12,427 nucleotides of DNA, taken from the NCBI GenBank assembly GCA_050050615.1, contig JASFTV010000079.1, forward strand, positions 1 to 12,427, written 5' to 3'. This DNA comes from JASFTV01 sp050050615. GTDB lineage: Bacteria; Desulfobacterota; DSM-4660; Desulfatiglandales; HGW-15. How positions within the stretch are numbered: the first letter of the stretch is position 1; the number at the start of each line of letters is the position of its first letter. The position numbers and the translations under genes are program-made. Of this stretch, positions 1 through 6,404 are shown piece after piece. The notes under the pieces are model-generated. The model made no database searches and was not told the DNA's origin. It saw nothing but the letters and a program-made list of their open reading frames with translations.

Positions 1-353
1 TCATTATGGATTCCCATCTCTTCAAAATGGGAAATCCCCTCCAAGGATTGAAAGCGGGTGGAAGGGTCATTGTCAATTGTCATGATGAAAAGACTGAAAT
101 ACCCGCGGATTTGCCGGAAACAGTGGAACGTCCCATCACGATCGACGCAACAGCCATCGCCCACCAGCTCTATGGCAAGACCACGATACCGATCACCAAT
201 ATTATTATTGTCGGGGCTTACTGCGCTGCAGAAAAGGATGTCTCCATAGAATCGGTCTACAAGGCCCTGTCGGACTATTTTCCCGAAAAGCGGATTGAGA
301 TCAACCGAAAAGCTGCTCGGATGGGATATGAAAACCTACGAGGGACATCATGA
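1..353 (+). CDS. 2-oxoacid:acceptor oxidoreductase, gamma subunit (partial, 5' end outside window)
   Basis: This is the C-terminal part of the gamma subunit of a pyruvate/2-oxoacid:ferredoxin oxidoreductase, a cytoplasmic TPP and Fe-S enzyme that turns a 2-oxoacid plus CoA into acyl-CoA and CO2. The reading frame is open to the left edge, so the ATG at position 6 is probably internal; family members are usually about 180-190 residues and only about 117 are present. The visible part has the typical stretch ending in GLKAGGRVIVN, then a T-x-P-x-TN-x-I-x-VGAY segment and a charged C-terminal helix. The stop overlaps the next start as ATGA (350-353), indicating translational coupling. The identity is supported by the following alpha and beta genes. 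The substrate cannot be read from this subunit. Confidence 0.85.
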   Translation, partial: IMDSHLFKMGNPLQGLKAGGRVIVNCHDEKTEIPADLPETVERPITIDATAIAHQLYGKTTIPITNIIIVGAYCAAEKDVSIESVYKALSDYFPEKRIEINRKAARMGYENLRGTS

Positions 354-2131
354 ACGGGATGAAGCACATGGGACCCGACATTACGAAGCGTTATTCCTAC
401 AAGGAACTGCCCATCGGGAACGTGGGCATCGGACTGCCGCCCGTAAGGAGGAAGACGGGACTGTGGAGGTACATGCGGCCGGAGTACGAAGCCAAGATCC
501 CCCCTTGCCAGGATACGTGTCCATTAGGAAATTGGATTCAGCGCTTTTTGTGGGAAGTGGGCCAGGAGAACCTGAATGAGGCCTGGGAGGCCCTGATCCT
601 GGAAAATCCATTTCCGGGTGTGTGCGGAAGGATCTGTCATCATCCCTGTGAAGGGGCATGCAACCGGAAAGAGATGGATGACGCTCTCTCCATTCAGGCG
701 ATGGAACGCTACTTGGCAGACGAGTTCTTCGACGTACCTCATGCATCTCCGGTGCTCAGGGAGAGGCAGGCCAAGAAGGTGGCTGTGGTCGGTGCCGGAC
801 CCGGGGGATTGGCCTGTGCCTATTTCCTGACCTTGATGGGATATCCCGTCACCCTGTTCGAAGCCAGGGATGAGCTGGGCGGCATCCCCCAGACGGCGAT
901 CCCCTCTTATCGCCTACCGAGAGAGGTGCTGGAAAAAGAGATCCGGGACATCCTCTCGCTGGGTATAAAGGTGAAGACGGGGTGCCGGATTGCTTCCGAT
1001 TTGGCCTTCGACGAACTGAAGAAAGAGTATGACGCCATGTTTCTGGCCACAGGGGCAGCCAAAGAGCCTCTCTTGAATATGGCGGGGGAACAATCCGAAG
1101 GCGTGATGCGGTGTATGGATTTTCTAACCCGTGTCCATCGAAAAGAAGACATCCGCCTGGGTAAGAGCGTGGTCGTCATCGGCGGCGGGAACGCGGCGAT
1201 CGATGCGGCATCCACTGCCCTTCGAATGGGGGCCGAACACGTGACCCTGGTGTGTCTCGAGGCCCGTGATGAAATGCCTGCCTGGGATTACGAGATTGAA
1301 GATGCCCTTGAGGAGGGTATCCGAATCGTGAACCGCTTTGGCCTCAACAGGTTCTTGCACGAAGGCAACAGGATCCGGGGTGTTGAATTTAAGCGCTGTA
1401 CCGCCGTCTTTGATGAAAAGGGCGCTTTTGCCCCCCGGTACGACGACAGAGAACTGAGCAGCATGGATGCCGACACGGTTATTGTCTCCATTGGTCGACT
1501 GTTTGATTCGGCCTTTACGGCGGAACTGGGCATTTCTGCCACCACGAAGGGCGCCATCGCGGTTCATCCCTTGACCCATGAGACGTCTATGAAGGGGGTC
1601 TTCGCAGGAGGGGACGCTGTAGACCAGCCTTGGACCGTCTCCCATGCCATCGGTTCCGCAAAGCGGGCCGCGATTGCCATGGACTATTATCTGCATGGGG
1701 ATGATCCCCGAGAGTTGGCAGATCAGGGTGCCCTTGCACGCACCATGCTAAGGCACCTGGGGCTTGATTTGATCTCCGTTTCCGGAGAGCGAAAAGTGGC
1801 GGCTCTAGAGGATTTAAACCTGAACTATGTTGTCCACTCCGCGAGGCATGCACCGGACCGATTATCCCCGTCCGAAAGGATCAATTCCTTTAGGGAGATC
1901 ACCTCAGGGTTGGATGGCGGGGAAGTTTGCGAAGAGGCCCGGAGATGTCTTAGCTGCGGGGTGTGCCGTTTGTGCGGGAACTGTTATCTTTTCTGCCCTG
2001 ATGGAGCTGTTCAGCTTGACCCTCAATCGGAGCGCTTCACCATCAATTACGACTATTGCAAGGGCTGCGGTGTCTGTCAAAATGAATGTCCGTGCGGTTA
2101 CATTAGCATGATCTCAGAGCGTGAGGCATAA
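350..2131 (+). CDS. FAD/NAD(P)-binding Fe-S oxidoreductase subunit (GltD-like) fused to a 2x[4Fe-4S] ferredoxin domain
   Basis: A 593-residue electron-transfer subunit. Order of parts: an N-terminal GltD-type Fe-S region with cysteines C53, C57, C92, C96, C100 and C104 (motifs CQDTCP and CGRICHHPCEGAC); an FAD-binding Rossmann motif VVGAGPGG (146-153); a second dinucleotide site VIGGGNAAID (276-285); the flavin-closing motif GVFAGGDA (416-423); and a C-terminal bacterial ferredoxin with C539/C542/C545/C549-P and C570/C573/C576/C580-P. Two further cysteines, C533 and C536, precede the first cluster. The tail matches the delta (PorD) subunit and the rest resembles the NAD(P)-linked flavoprotein of phenylglyoxylate:NAD oxidoreductase (PadH-like). 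Inference: it carries electrons from the TPP core to NAD(P)+ and/or ferredoxin. The start overlaps the gamma stop (ATGA), and the alpha gene begins 2 nt downstream. An acidic residue after the second nucleotide-binding strand (VTLVCLEARDEMP) mildly suggests NAD rather than NADP. Confidence 0.9.
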   Translation: MNGMKHMGPDITKRYSYKELPIGNVGIGLPPVRRKTGLWRYMRPEYEAKIPPCQDTCPLGNWIQRFLWEVGQENLNEAWEALILENPFPGVCGRICHHPCEGACNRKEMDDALSIQAMERYLADEFFDVPHASPVLRERQAKKVAVVGAGPGGLACAYFLTLMGYPVTLFEARDELGGIPQTAIPSYRLPREVLEKEIRDILSLGIKVKTGCRIASDLAFDELKKEYDAMFLATGAAKEPLLNMAGEQSEGVMRCMDFLTRVHRKEDIRLGKSVVVIGGGNAAIDAASTALRMGAEHVTLVCLEARDEMPAWDYEIEDALEEGIRIVNRFGLNRFLHEGNRIRGVEFKRCTAVFDEKGAFAPRYDDRELSSMDADTVIVSIGRLFDSAFTAELGISATTKGAIAVHPLTHETSMKGVFAGGDAVDQPWTVSHAIGSAKRAAIAMDYYLHGDDPRELADQGALARTMLRHLGLDLISVSGERKVAALEDLNLNYVVHSARHAPDRLSPSERINSFREITSGLDGGEVCEEARRCLSCGVCRLCGNCYLFCPDGAVQLDPQSERFTINYDYCKGCGVCQNECPCGYISMISEREA

Positions 2132-2133
2132 CC

Positions 2134-3327
2134 ATGGGAACAAGAAAGATGTTAACCGGGAATTATGCTGCGGCGCATGGCGCCCGGCTGGCACGCATTG
2201 AGGTGATGCCCGTTTATCCCATTACCCCCCAGACCCCCATCATGGAAAAGATGGTTGAGTTCATAGAGAGGGGTGACCTGGACGCCGAGTTCATTCCGGT
2301 GGAATCGGAGCATTCGGTGATGGCAGCGGGTGTTGCGGCAGAGGCCATGGGAGCCCGGACCTTTACGGCCACATCTGCCCAGGGACTGGCCTATATGCAC
2401 GAAAATCTGTTTGTGGCCTCCTCAAGCCGCCTGCCCATTGTCATGGCCATTGTCAATCGATACCTGGGCCCCCCTCAGACCATTGTCCCGGACCATACGG
2501 ATTCCCTTGACCAGAGGGACACGGGATGGATACAGATCTATGTGGAGAATGCCCAGGAGGTCCACGACATGATGGTTCAGGCTTACCGGATTGGGGAAGA
2601 TAAGCGCGTGCTTCTACCTGTGGCAATCTGTTACGAGGGCATTATTATCTCTCATAAAATGGAGTCCGTGGAGATCCTGAACCAGGAAGAAGTGGACCTT
2701 TTCTTGCCACCGTATCGGCCTGAGCACGTGATCCTGGACACGGAGAGACCCATGGCACTGGGGCAAATTGCCATGGACGATTCTTACATCACTGAGATCA
2801 AGTACCAGCAGCAGGAGGCCATGGACCAGGCCGAGAGTGTGATCCAGCAGGTGGATCGAGAATTCGGTGAGATCTTCGGGAGAAGATACGGGGGCGTGAT
2901 CTCAGCGGAGATGATGGAGGATGCGGAAATTGCTATCTTGACCCTTGGAACCATGGCCACAACAGCGCGGGAGGTAGTCAGGCAGTTGAGAAAGGAAGAG
3001 GGGATACCCGTAGGGTTGGTGAAATTAAGAAGTTTCAGGCCTTTCCCGGATCGGGAACTCAAGGAATGTCTCTCCAAGGTGAAAGCCATCGCTGTGCTTG
3101 AAAAGGACGTGTCAGTAGGAGCTGGCGGTATTGTCTATTTCGAGCTCTGCCATTGCTTCAACAGGAGGAGCGACAATCCTCTCCTCATTGATTACATCCT
3201 CGGCCTTGGAGGTCGAGATGTGACGCCCGAACATATCAGGGAGATTGCCCTGAACCTGTATGGAGAGCGGGACGTGGAGCACATAACCAATCCGATTCGA
3301 TGGCATCAAGTAAGGGGTCTGTCATGA
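2134..3327 (+). CDS. 2-oxoacid:ferredoxin oxidoreductase, alpha subunit (PorA family)
   Basis: A 397-residue alpha subunit, the usual length of PorA in four-subunit enzymes. Family signatures in order: YPITPQTP (29-36), containing the Thr expected near TPP and substrate; VESEHSVMAAG (56-66); ARTFTATSAQGL (74-85); HTDSLDQRDTGWIQ (121-134); a transketolase-C-like domain beginning at LGTMATTAREV (271-281) and continuing to LRSFRPFP (298-305); and VLEKDVSVGAGG (321-332). It acts with beta to bind TPP and decarboxylate the 2-oxoacid. The start lies 2 nt after the stop of the flavoprotein gene, and its own stop overlaps the probable beta start as ATGA, so all four subunits are translationally linked. 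The closest functional class (pyruvate, branched-chain 2-oxoacid, aromatic glyoxylate or other) cannot be decided by eye. Confidence 0.93.
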   Translation: MGTRKMLTGNYAAAHGARLARIEVMPVYPITPQTPIMEKMVEFIERGDLDAEFIPVESEHSVMAAGVAAEAMGARTFTATSAQGLAYMHENLFVASSSRLPIVMAIVNRYLGPPQTIVPDHTDSLDQRDTGWIQIYVENAQEVHDMMVQAYRIGEDKRVLLPVAICYEGIIISHKMESVEILNQEEVDLFLPPYRPEHVILDTERPMALGQIAMDDSYITEIKYQQQEAMDQAESVIQQVDREFGEIFGRRYGGVISAEMMEDAEIAILTLGTMATTAREVVRQLRKEEGIPVGLVKLRSFRPFPDRELKECLSKVKAIAVLEKDVSVGAGGIVYFELCHCFNRRSDNPLLIDYILGLGGRDVTPEHIREIALNLYGERDVEHITNPIRWHQVRGLS

Positions 3328-4229
3328 GAACGATGAGAGAACTGGACGAATTAATCCCACGGGAGGAACTCTTCCATAACGGTCATCCGCTCTGCCCGGG
3401 TTGTCCGGGCGGCATGGCGGCGAGATGGATCACAAAGGTTCTGGGAAAGCATACCATTATGAATACGGGGGCGACCTGTATGGTTTTGACCACCCAGGTC
3501 CACCCTTATTCCGTGGAGGTCCCCTCCTTCTTCATCGCCATGGCCCCGGCAGCCGCAGGGATGTCCGGAATGATCGCCGCCACAAAGGTTTTGAAACGGA
3601 AAGGTGTTATTCCAGAAGATCGTAAGATCAATATTATTGCCCTCTCCGGCGACGGTTCCACGGGAGATATCGGGATGGCCGCTCTCTCAGGCATTGCAGA
3701 GAGGAACGACGACGGCATCTATTTTTGCTATGACAATGAGGCTTACATGAACACGGGGATCCAGCGAAGCAGTTCGACACCTCAGTTCTCTTGGACCACG
3801 TCTACCACCAAGGGAAAGGAACAACGCAAGAAGGACCTCCCAAGAATCATGGCAGCCCATGATATTCCCTATGTGGCAACCGTTTCTGTGGGATACCCAG
3901 AGGACTTTATCGCGAAGGTGGCAAAGGCGAGAGACATGGGGCCGGGGTTCAAATACATTCACATTCAAGCGCCGTGTCCGACGGGCTGGAGGTTTCCGGA
4001 GAACAGGACCGTGGAGGTGGCCCGCCTTGCCGTCGAAACAGGATTCCTCATCCTCTACGAAGTGGAACACGGCCATTTTCGGATTACTTACCGACCATCC
4101 AAGGGCAAACCTGTAGACGAGTATTTGAAATGCCAGGGGCGGTTTGACGCCCTTACCGATGAGGCCATTGAAGCCCTGCAGCGATGGGTTGACAAAAACT
4201 GGGAGCAGTTGGATTCCTACTGCAAATAG
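3324..4229 (+). CDS. 2-oxoacid:ferredoxin oxidoreductase, beta subunit (PorB family, TPP-binding)
   Basis: A 301-residue beta subunit with TPP and one [4Fe-4S] cluster. From this start the likely cluster ligands are C24 and C27 (HPLCPGCPGG), C52 (NTGATC) and C218 (HIQAPCPTGW). The TPP/Mg motif runs from SGDGSTGDIG (108-117) to CYDNEAYMNTGIQRS (135-149). The ATG at 3324 is preferred over an in-frame ATG at 3300 because it overlaps the alpha stop (ATGA, 3324-3327) and has a purine-rich TAAGGGG about 8 nt upstream; the earlier ATG would overlap alpha by 28 nt. A further ATG lies at 3333. The last gene of the oxidoreductase operon, it is followed by 488 bp without a convincing gene. Typical PorB proteins are about 300 residues, so the protein is full length. 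Confidence 0.93.
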   Translation: MRTMRELDELIPREELFHNGHPLCPGCPGGMAARWITKVLGKHTIMNTGATCMVLTTQVHPYSVEVPSFFIAMAPAAAGMSGMIAATKVLKRKGVIPEDRKINIIALSGDGSTGDIGMAALSGIAERNDDGIYFCYDNEAYMNTGIQRSSSTPQFSWTTSTTKGKEQRKKDLPRIMAAHDIPYVATVSVGYPEDFIAKVAKARDMGPGFKYIHIQAPCPTGWRFPENRTVEVARLAVETGFLILYEVEHGHFRITYRPSKGKPVDEYLKCQGRFDALTDEAIEALQRWVDKNWEQLDSYCK

Positions 4230-4572
4230 GAACAAAAATTCTCTTTTTCTAAGCTTTCTTGACATGCTCATGCGGTTCAGATAGCGTCTGTTGAGGTGCA
4301 AGCCTTTTCGAACGCAAGTTGATCGTGTCGCGTTTCCTGATTTTCGTTTTTTCTCCTCACCGGCCTTCTGATTTCTTGTTCGGTTATGCGATGACCTACA
4401 GCCTAAGAGAAACGATCTTTGCTCCTGACGCCTTCTTTCCCCGTCCCGAGGACTCCCTCCACATCACCCGCTCTATTGAGCAAACCCGTATCCTGAATGG
4501 CCTTGGGTGTCCCTGTTACGCAAGCGGCCACTTAAGCTCCAATCGAGGAAAGACGGAGTTGGGCGTTTTCGG

Positions 4573-4591
4573 ATAACGGTTATTGGTTATT
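4573..4591. promoter_or_regulatory. Palindrome plus tandem heptamer, possible operator of the TRAP operon
   Basis: ATAAC-G-GTTAT (4573-4583) is a perfect inverted repeat about a single centre base. It overlaps two adjacent copies of GGTTATT (4578-4584 and 4585-4591). The site lies about 130 bp before the binding-protein start and about 30 bp before a TATCAT hexamer (4620-4625) that resembles a -10 box, though no good -35 hexamer is seen at the right distance. A repressor or activator site is an inference from position and symmetry only. Confidence 0.25.
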
Positions 4592-4708
4592 GGGGTTTCT
4601 AGTCATCTGATCGGAATCGTATCATACCTATTCGTGACCAAAGAAAGGGGGTGATCTAGCGTATATCGTTCGAAGGGGGATTTTCTTCTTAAACGCAAGA
4701 CAAGACAT

Positions 4709-4717
4709 GGGAGGTGA
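4709..4717 (+). promoter_or_regulatory. Strong ribosome binding site of the TRAP binding-protein gene
   Basis: GGGAGGTGA is nearly perfectly complementary to the 16S rRNA tail. The spacing from GGAGG is 3 nt to the ATG at 4718 and 6 nt to the ATG at 4721, so translation more likely begins at the second of the two adjacent ATG codons. A strong site fits the high expression expected of a periplasmic binding protein. Confidence 0.7.
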
Positions 4718-5806
4718 ATGATGAAACGACGAGAGTTCTTGAAAAAGACAGCTTTAGGTGTCGCTGCTGCCGGGGCATTCGTCCCCTCACGCGCACGTGC
4801 CGAGCAGAAAACCTATAACTGGAAGATGGCTACGAGCTATCCCCCCAAATACCCTATTCTTGGAACAGGCTGTGAGTGGCTGGCCAAGAAAATCGAGATC
4901 ATGAGTGAAGGACGCCTCAAGATCCAGGTCTTTGCAGGGGGGGAGCTTGTAGGGCCGCTGGATGTCTTTGACGCTGTCAGCCAGGGGCAGGCCATCCAGC
5001 TGGGAAGTACGGCCTCATACTATTATGCCGGAAAGGTCCCTGTGGGACAGCTCTTTACCGCCATTCCCTTTGGATTCACCGCATCTGAAATGTACGCCTG
5101 GCTCTATCAAGGCGGGGGGCTTGACCTCTATCGAAGAATCTTCAGCAAATATAATATCTACCCGATTCCACACCTGAATACCATGATCCAGATGGCAGGA
5201 TGGTTCCGCAAAGAGATCGAATCGGTGGAGGATTTCAAAGGGCTCAAGTTTCGAATTCCGGGACTGGGCGGCAAGACCCTGGCCAAGCTCGGGGCTAACA
5301 TCGTACTTCTCCCCGGAAGCGAGATCTTCACAGCCTTCGAAAGAGGTGTCCTGGACGGTGCAGAATGGGCCATACCCGTTTTTGATCAGCGGTTTGGTCT
5401 CCATCAAGCCGCTAAGTACTATTATTATCCGGGATGGCAGGAGCCTCAAGCAAATGTGGATCTCTACATAAACACCAAGGCCTGGGAGTCCCTGACCCCT
5501 GATCTTCAGGCCATTGTGGAGGCCGTTTGTGCAGAAGGCGTTCTCAAGAGCTTTACTGAAGACATTGACATGAATGCCACTGCCCTCAAGGAACTCGCGG
5601 AAGAGCACGGCGTGATGGTGAAAAAGCTGCCGGATGACGTCATCAAGGCCCTGCACAAAGCGGCCAATGAAGTCCTTGATGAGCAGGCCGCAGCGGATCC
5701 AGATACAAAGGAGGTCCTGGCCTCCATCCGCCAGTTCCAGGCCAAGATCAAGTATTTTAGGGAGATATCCGAAGGCGCCTACATGAGAGCCAAACAGGTA
5801 TCCTAA
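4718..5806 (+). CDS. TRAP transporter substrate-binding protein, DctP family, TakP-like (2-oxoacid type)
   Basis: A 362-residue periplasmic solute receptor for a TRAP transporter. The N-terminus is a twin-arginine signal: KRREFLKK (3-10), a hydrophobic alanine-rich stretch, and a probable cleavage site after SRARA (24-28), so it is predicted to be exported folded by the Tat system. The mature protein follows the TakP pattern: GRLKIQVFAGGELVGPLDVFDAV (65-87), YYYAGK (101-106), TAIPFG (114-119), MIQMAGWFRKEI (156-167), KFRIPGLGGK (177-186), GAEW (214-217) and AAKYYYYPGW (231-240). Q158, R179, E216 and W217 fall where TakP binds the metal-linked 2-oxoacid (from memory of that family). The ligand is therefore probably a 2-oxoacid or similar small carboxylate. 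A stem-loop separates it from the small permease gene. The start is either of the tandem ATGs at 4718 and 4721. Confidence 0.92.
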   Translation: MMKRREFLKKTALGVAAAGAFVPSRARAEQKTYNWKMATSYPPKYPILGTGCEWLAKKIEIMSEGRLKIQVFAGGELVGPLDVFDAVSQGQAIQLGSTASYYYAGKVPVGQLFTAIPFGFTASEMYAWLYQGGGLDLYRRIFSKYNIYPIPHLNTMIQMAGWFRKEIESVEDFKGLKFRIPGLGGKTLAKLGANIVLLPGSEIFTAFERGVLDGAEWAIPVFDQRFGLHQAAKYYYYPGWQEPQANVDLYINTKAWESLTPDLQAIVEAVCAEGVLKSFTEDIDMNATALKELAEEHGVMVKKLPDDVIKALHKAANEVLDEQAAADPDTKEVLASIRQFQAKIKYFREISEGAYMRAKQVS

Positions 5807-5824
5807 GACGTCAACCTGTTTTTT

Positions 5825-5869
5825 CGCCCGCCGCCCGAGCAATCCTTCACCGGAGGCCGGGCAGGGGCG
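5825..5869 (+). promoter_or_regulatory. Stem-loop between the TRAP binding-protein and permease genes
   Basis: A two-part stem: CGCCC (5825-5829) with GGGCG (5865-5869), and GCCCG (5833-5837) with CGGGC (5858-5862), separated by a small asymmetric internal loop; the apical loop is about 20 nt. It lies 19 nt after the binding-protein stop and about 25 nt before the permease start. A T run (5819-5824) is on its 5' side and none follows, so it is not a classic terminator of the plus strand. Such structures commonly protect or limit the 3' end of the receptor message so that the receptor is made in excess; that role here is inferred. Confidence 0.45.
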
Positions 5870-5894
5870 AAACACGATCAGAAAGGGCATCCTC

Positions 5895-6404
5895 TTGAAA
5901 GCATTCGTCAGGGTCATAGATACCATCAACGGATGGATCGGTAAAGCGGTCGGATGGTTCACGCTGATCCTCGTCTTGATCACGGTTTACGATGTGGTGA
6001 TGAGGTATATCTTTCACGCTGGCTCCGTTGCCATTATGGAATTGGAGATACACCTCTTTGCCATGAATTTCATGCTGGCAGCAGGTTGGACCTTCCTGGT
6101 CGACGGCCATGTGCGTGTGGACCTCCTTTACACCCGCTTTAACGAGAAGGCCAAGGCGTGGGTTGATCTGTTCGGAACCCTGTTCCTGTGCATCCCTTAC
6201 TGCATCCTGGTTGCCTGGGCGGCCTGGCCTTTCCTGAGCAACTCTTGGTCCATCCGGGAATTCTCCCCAAACCCCGGGGGGTTGCCGGCTGTCTATGTCT
6301 TGAAGGCCGTCATCCCCGCGGCCTTTCTTCTGATCGGTATTCAGGCCGTGTCTCTGTTTATCAAGAAGATCTATTTCCTTGCCGGGAAGGGAGAGAATCT
6401 ATGA
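5895..6404 (+). CDS. TRAP transporter small permease subunit (DctQ family)
   Basis: A 169-residue inner-membrane protein with four predicted transmembrane segments (about residues 18-38, 50-70, 90-112 and 132-155), as usual for DctQ-type subunits. Recognisable points are VYDVVMRYIF (31-40) after the first helix, MELEIHLFAMNFMLAAGW (48-65), HVRVDLLY (72-79) and FSPNPGGLPAVYVLKAVIP near the last helix. The start is a TTG at 5895, supported by AAAGGG (5882-5887) 7 nt upstream and by the expected N-terminal length before the first helix. The stop overlaps the large permease start (ATGA, 6401-6404). It forms the membrane complex with the next gene and receives the ligand from the Tat-exported receptor. 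Confidence 0.9.
   Translation: MKAFVRVIDTINGWIGKAVGWFTLILVLITVYDVVMRYIFHAGSVAIMELEIHLFAMNFMLAAGWTFLVDGHVRVDLLYTRFNEKAKAWVDLFGTLFLCIPYCILVAWAAWPFLSNSWSIREFSPNPGGLPAVYVLKAVIPAAFLLIGIQAVSLFIKKIYFLAGKGENL

Larger units (their letters stand above)
4230..4717. other. 488-bp intergenic region between the oxidoreductase and TRAP operons
   Basis: No convincing gene on either strand: the only forward frame (TTG at 4319 to 4576) has no ribosome binding site and no recognisable protein features. The stretch is richer in A/T and pyrimidine runs than the genes beside it. No intrinsic terminator (GC stem plus T run) was seen just after 4229. The distal part holds a small palindrome with a tandem GGTTATT repeat (4573-4591), a TATCAT hexamer at 4620-4625, and the strong ribosome binding site of the binding-protein gene at 4709-4717. 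It probably contains the promoter and operator of the transporter operon. Confidence 0.5.

Noticed and set aside
4259..4287. TTGACA (4259-4264) with a TAGCGT hexamer 17 bp downstream as a promoter
   Set aside because: The -10 match is poor and no gene begins within about 400 bp downstream, so it cannot be supported.
4301..4320. TTCGAAC resembling a tRNA T-loop
   Set aside because: The flanking bases do not form the 5-bp T stem, and no anticodon or acceptor arm is found nearby.
4319..4576. 85-codon forward open frame in the intergenic region
   Set aside because: It starts with TTG, has no ribosome binding site, and shows no domain-like or biased composition typical of a gene.
5015..5983. 322-codon minus-strand open frame
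   Set aside because: It is antisense to the clearly recognised TRAP receptor and the start of the small permease, and it resembles no protein.
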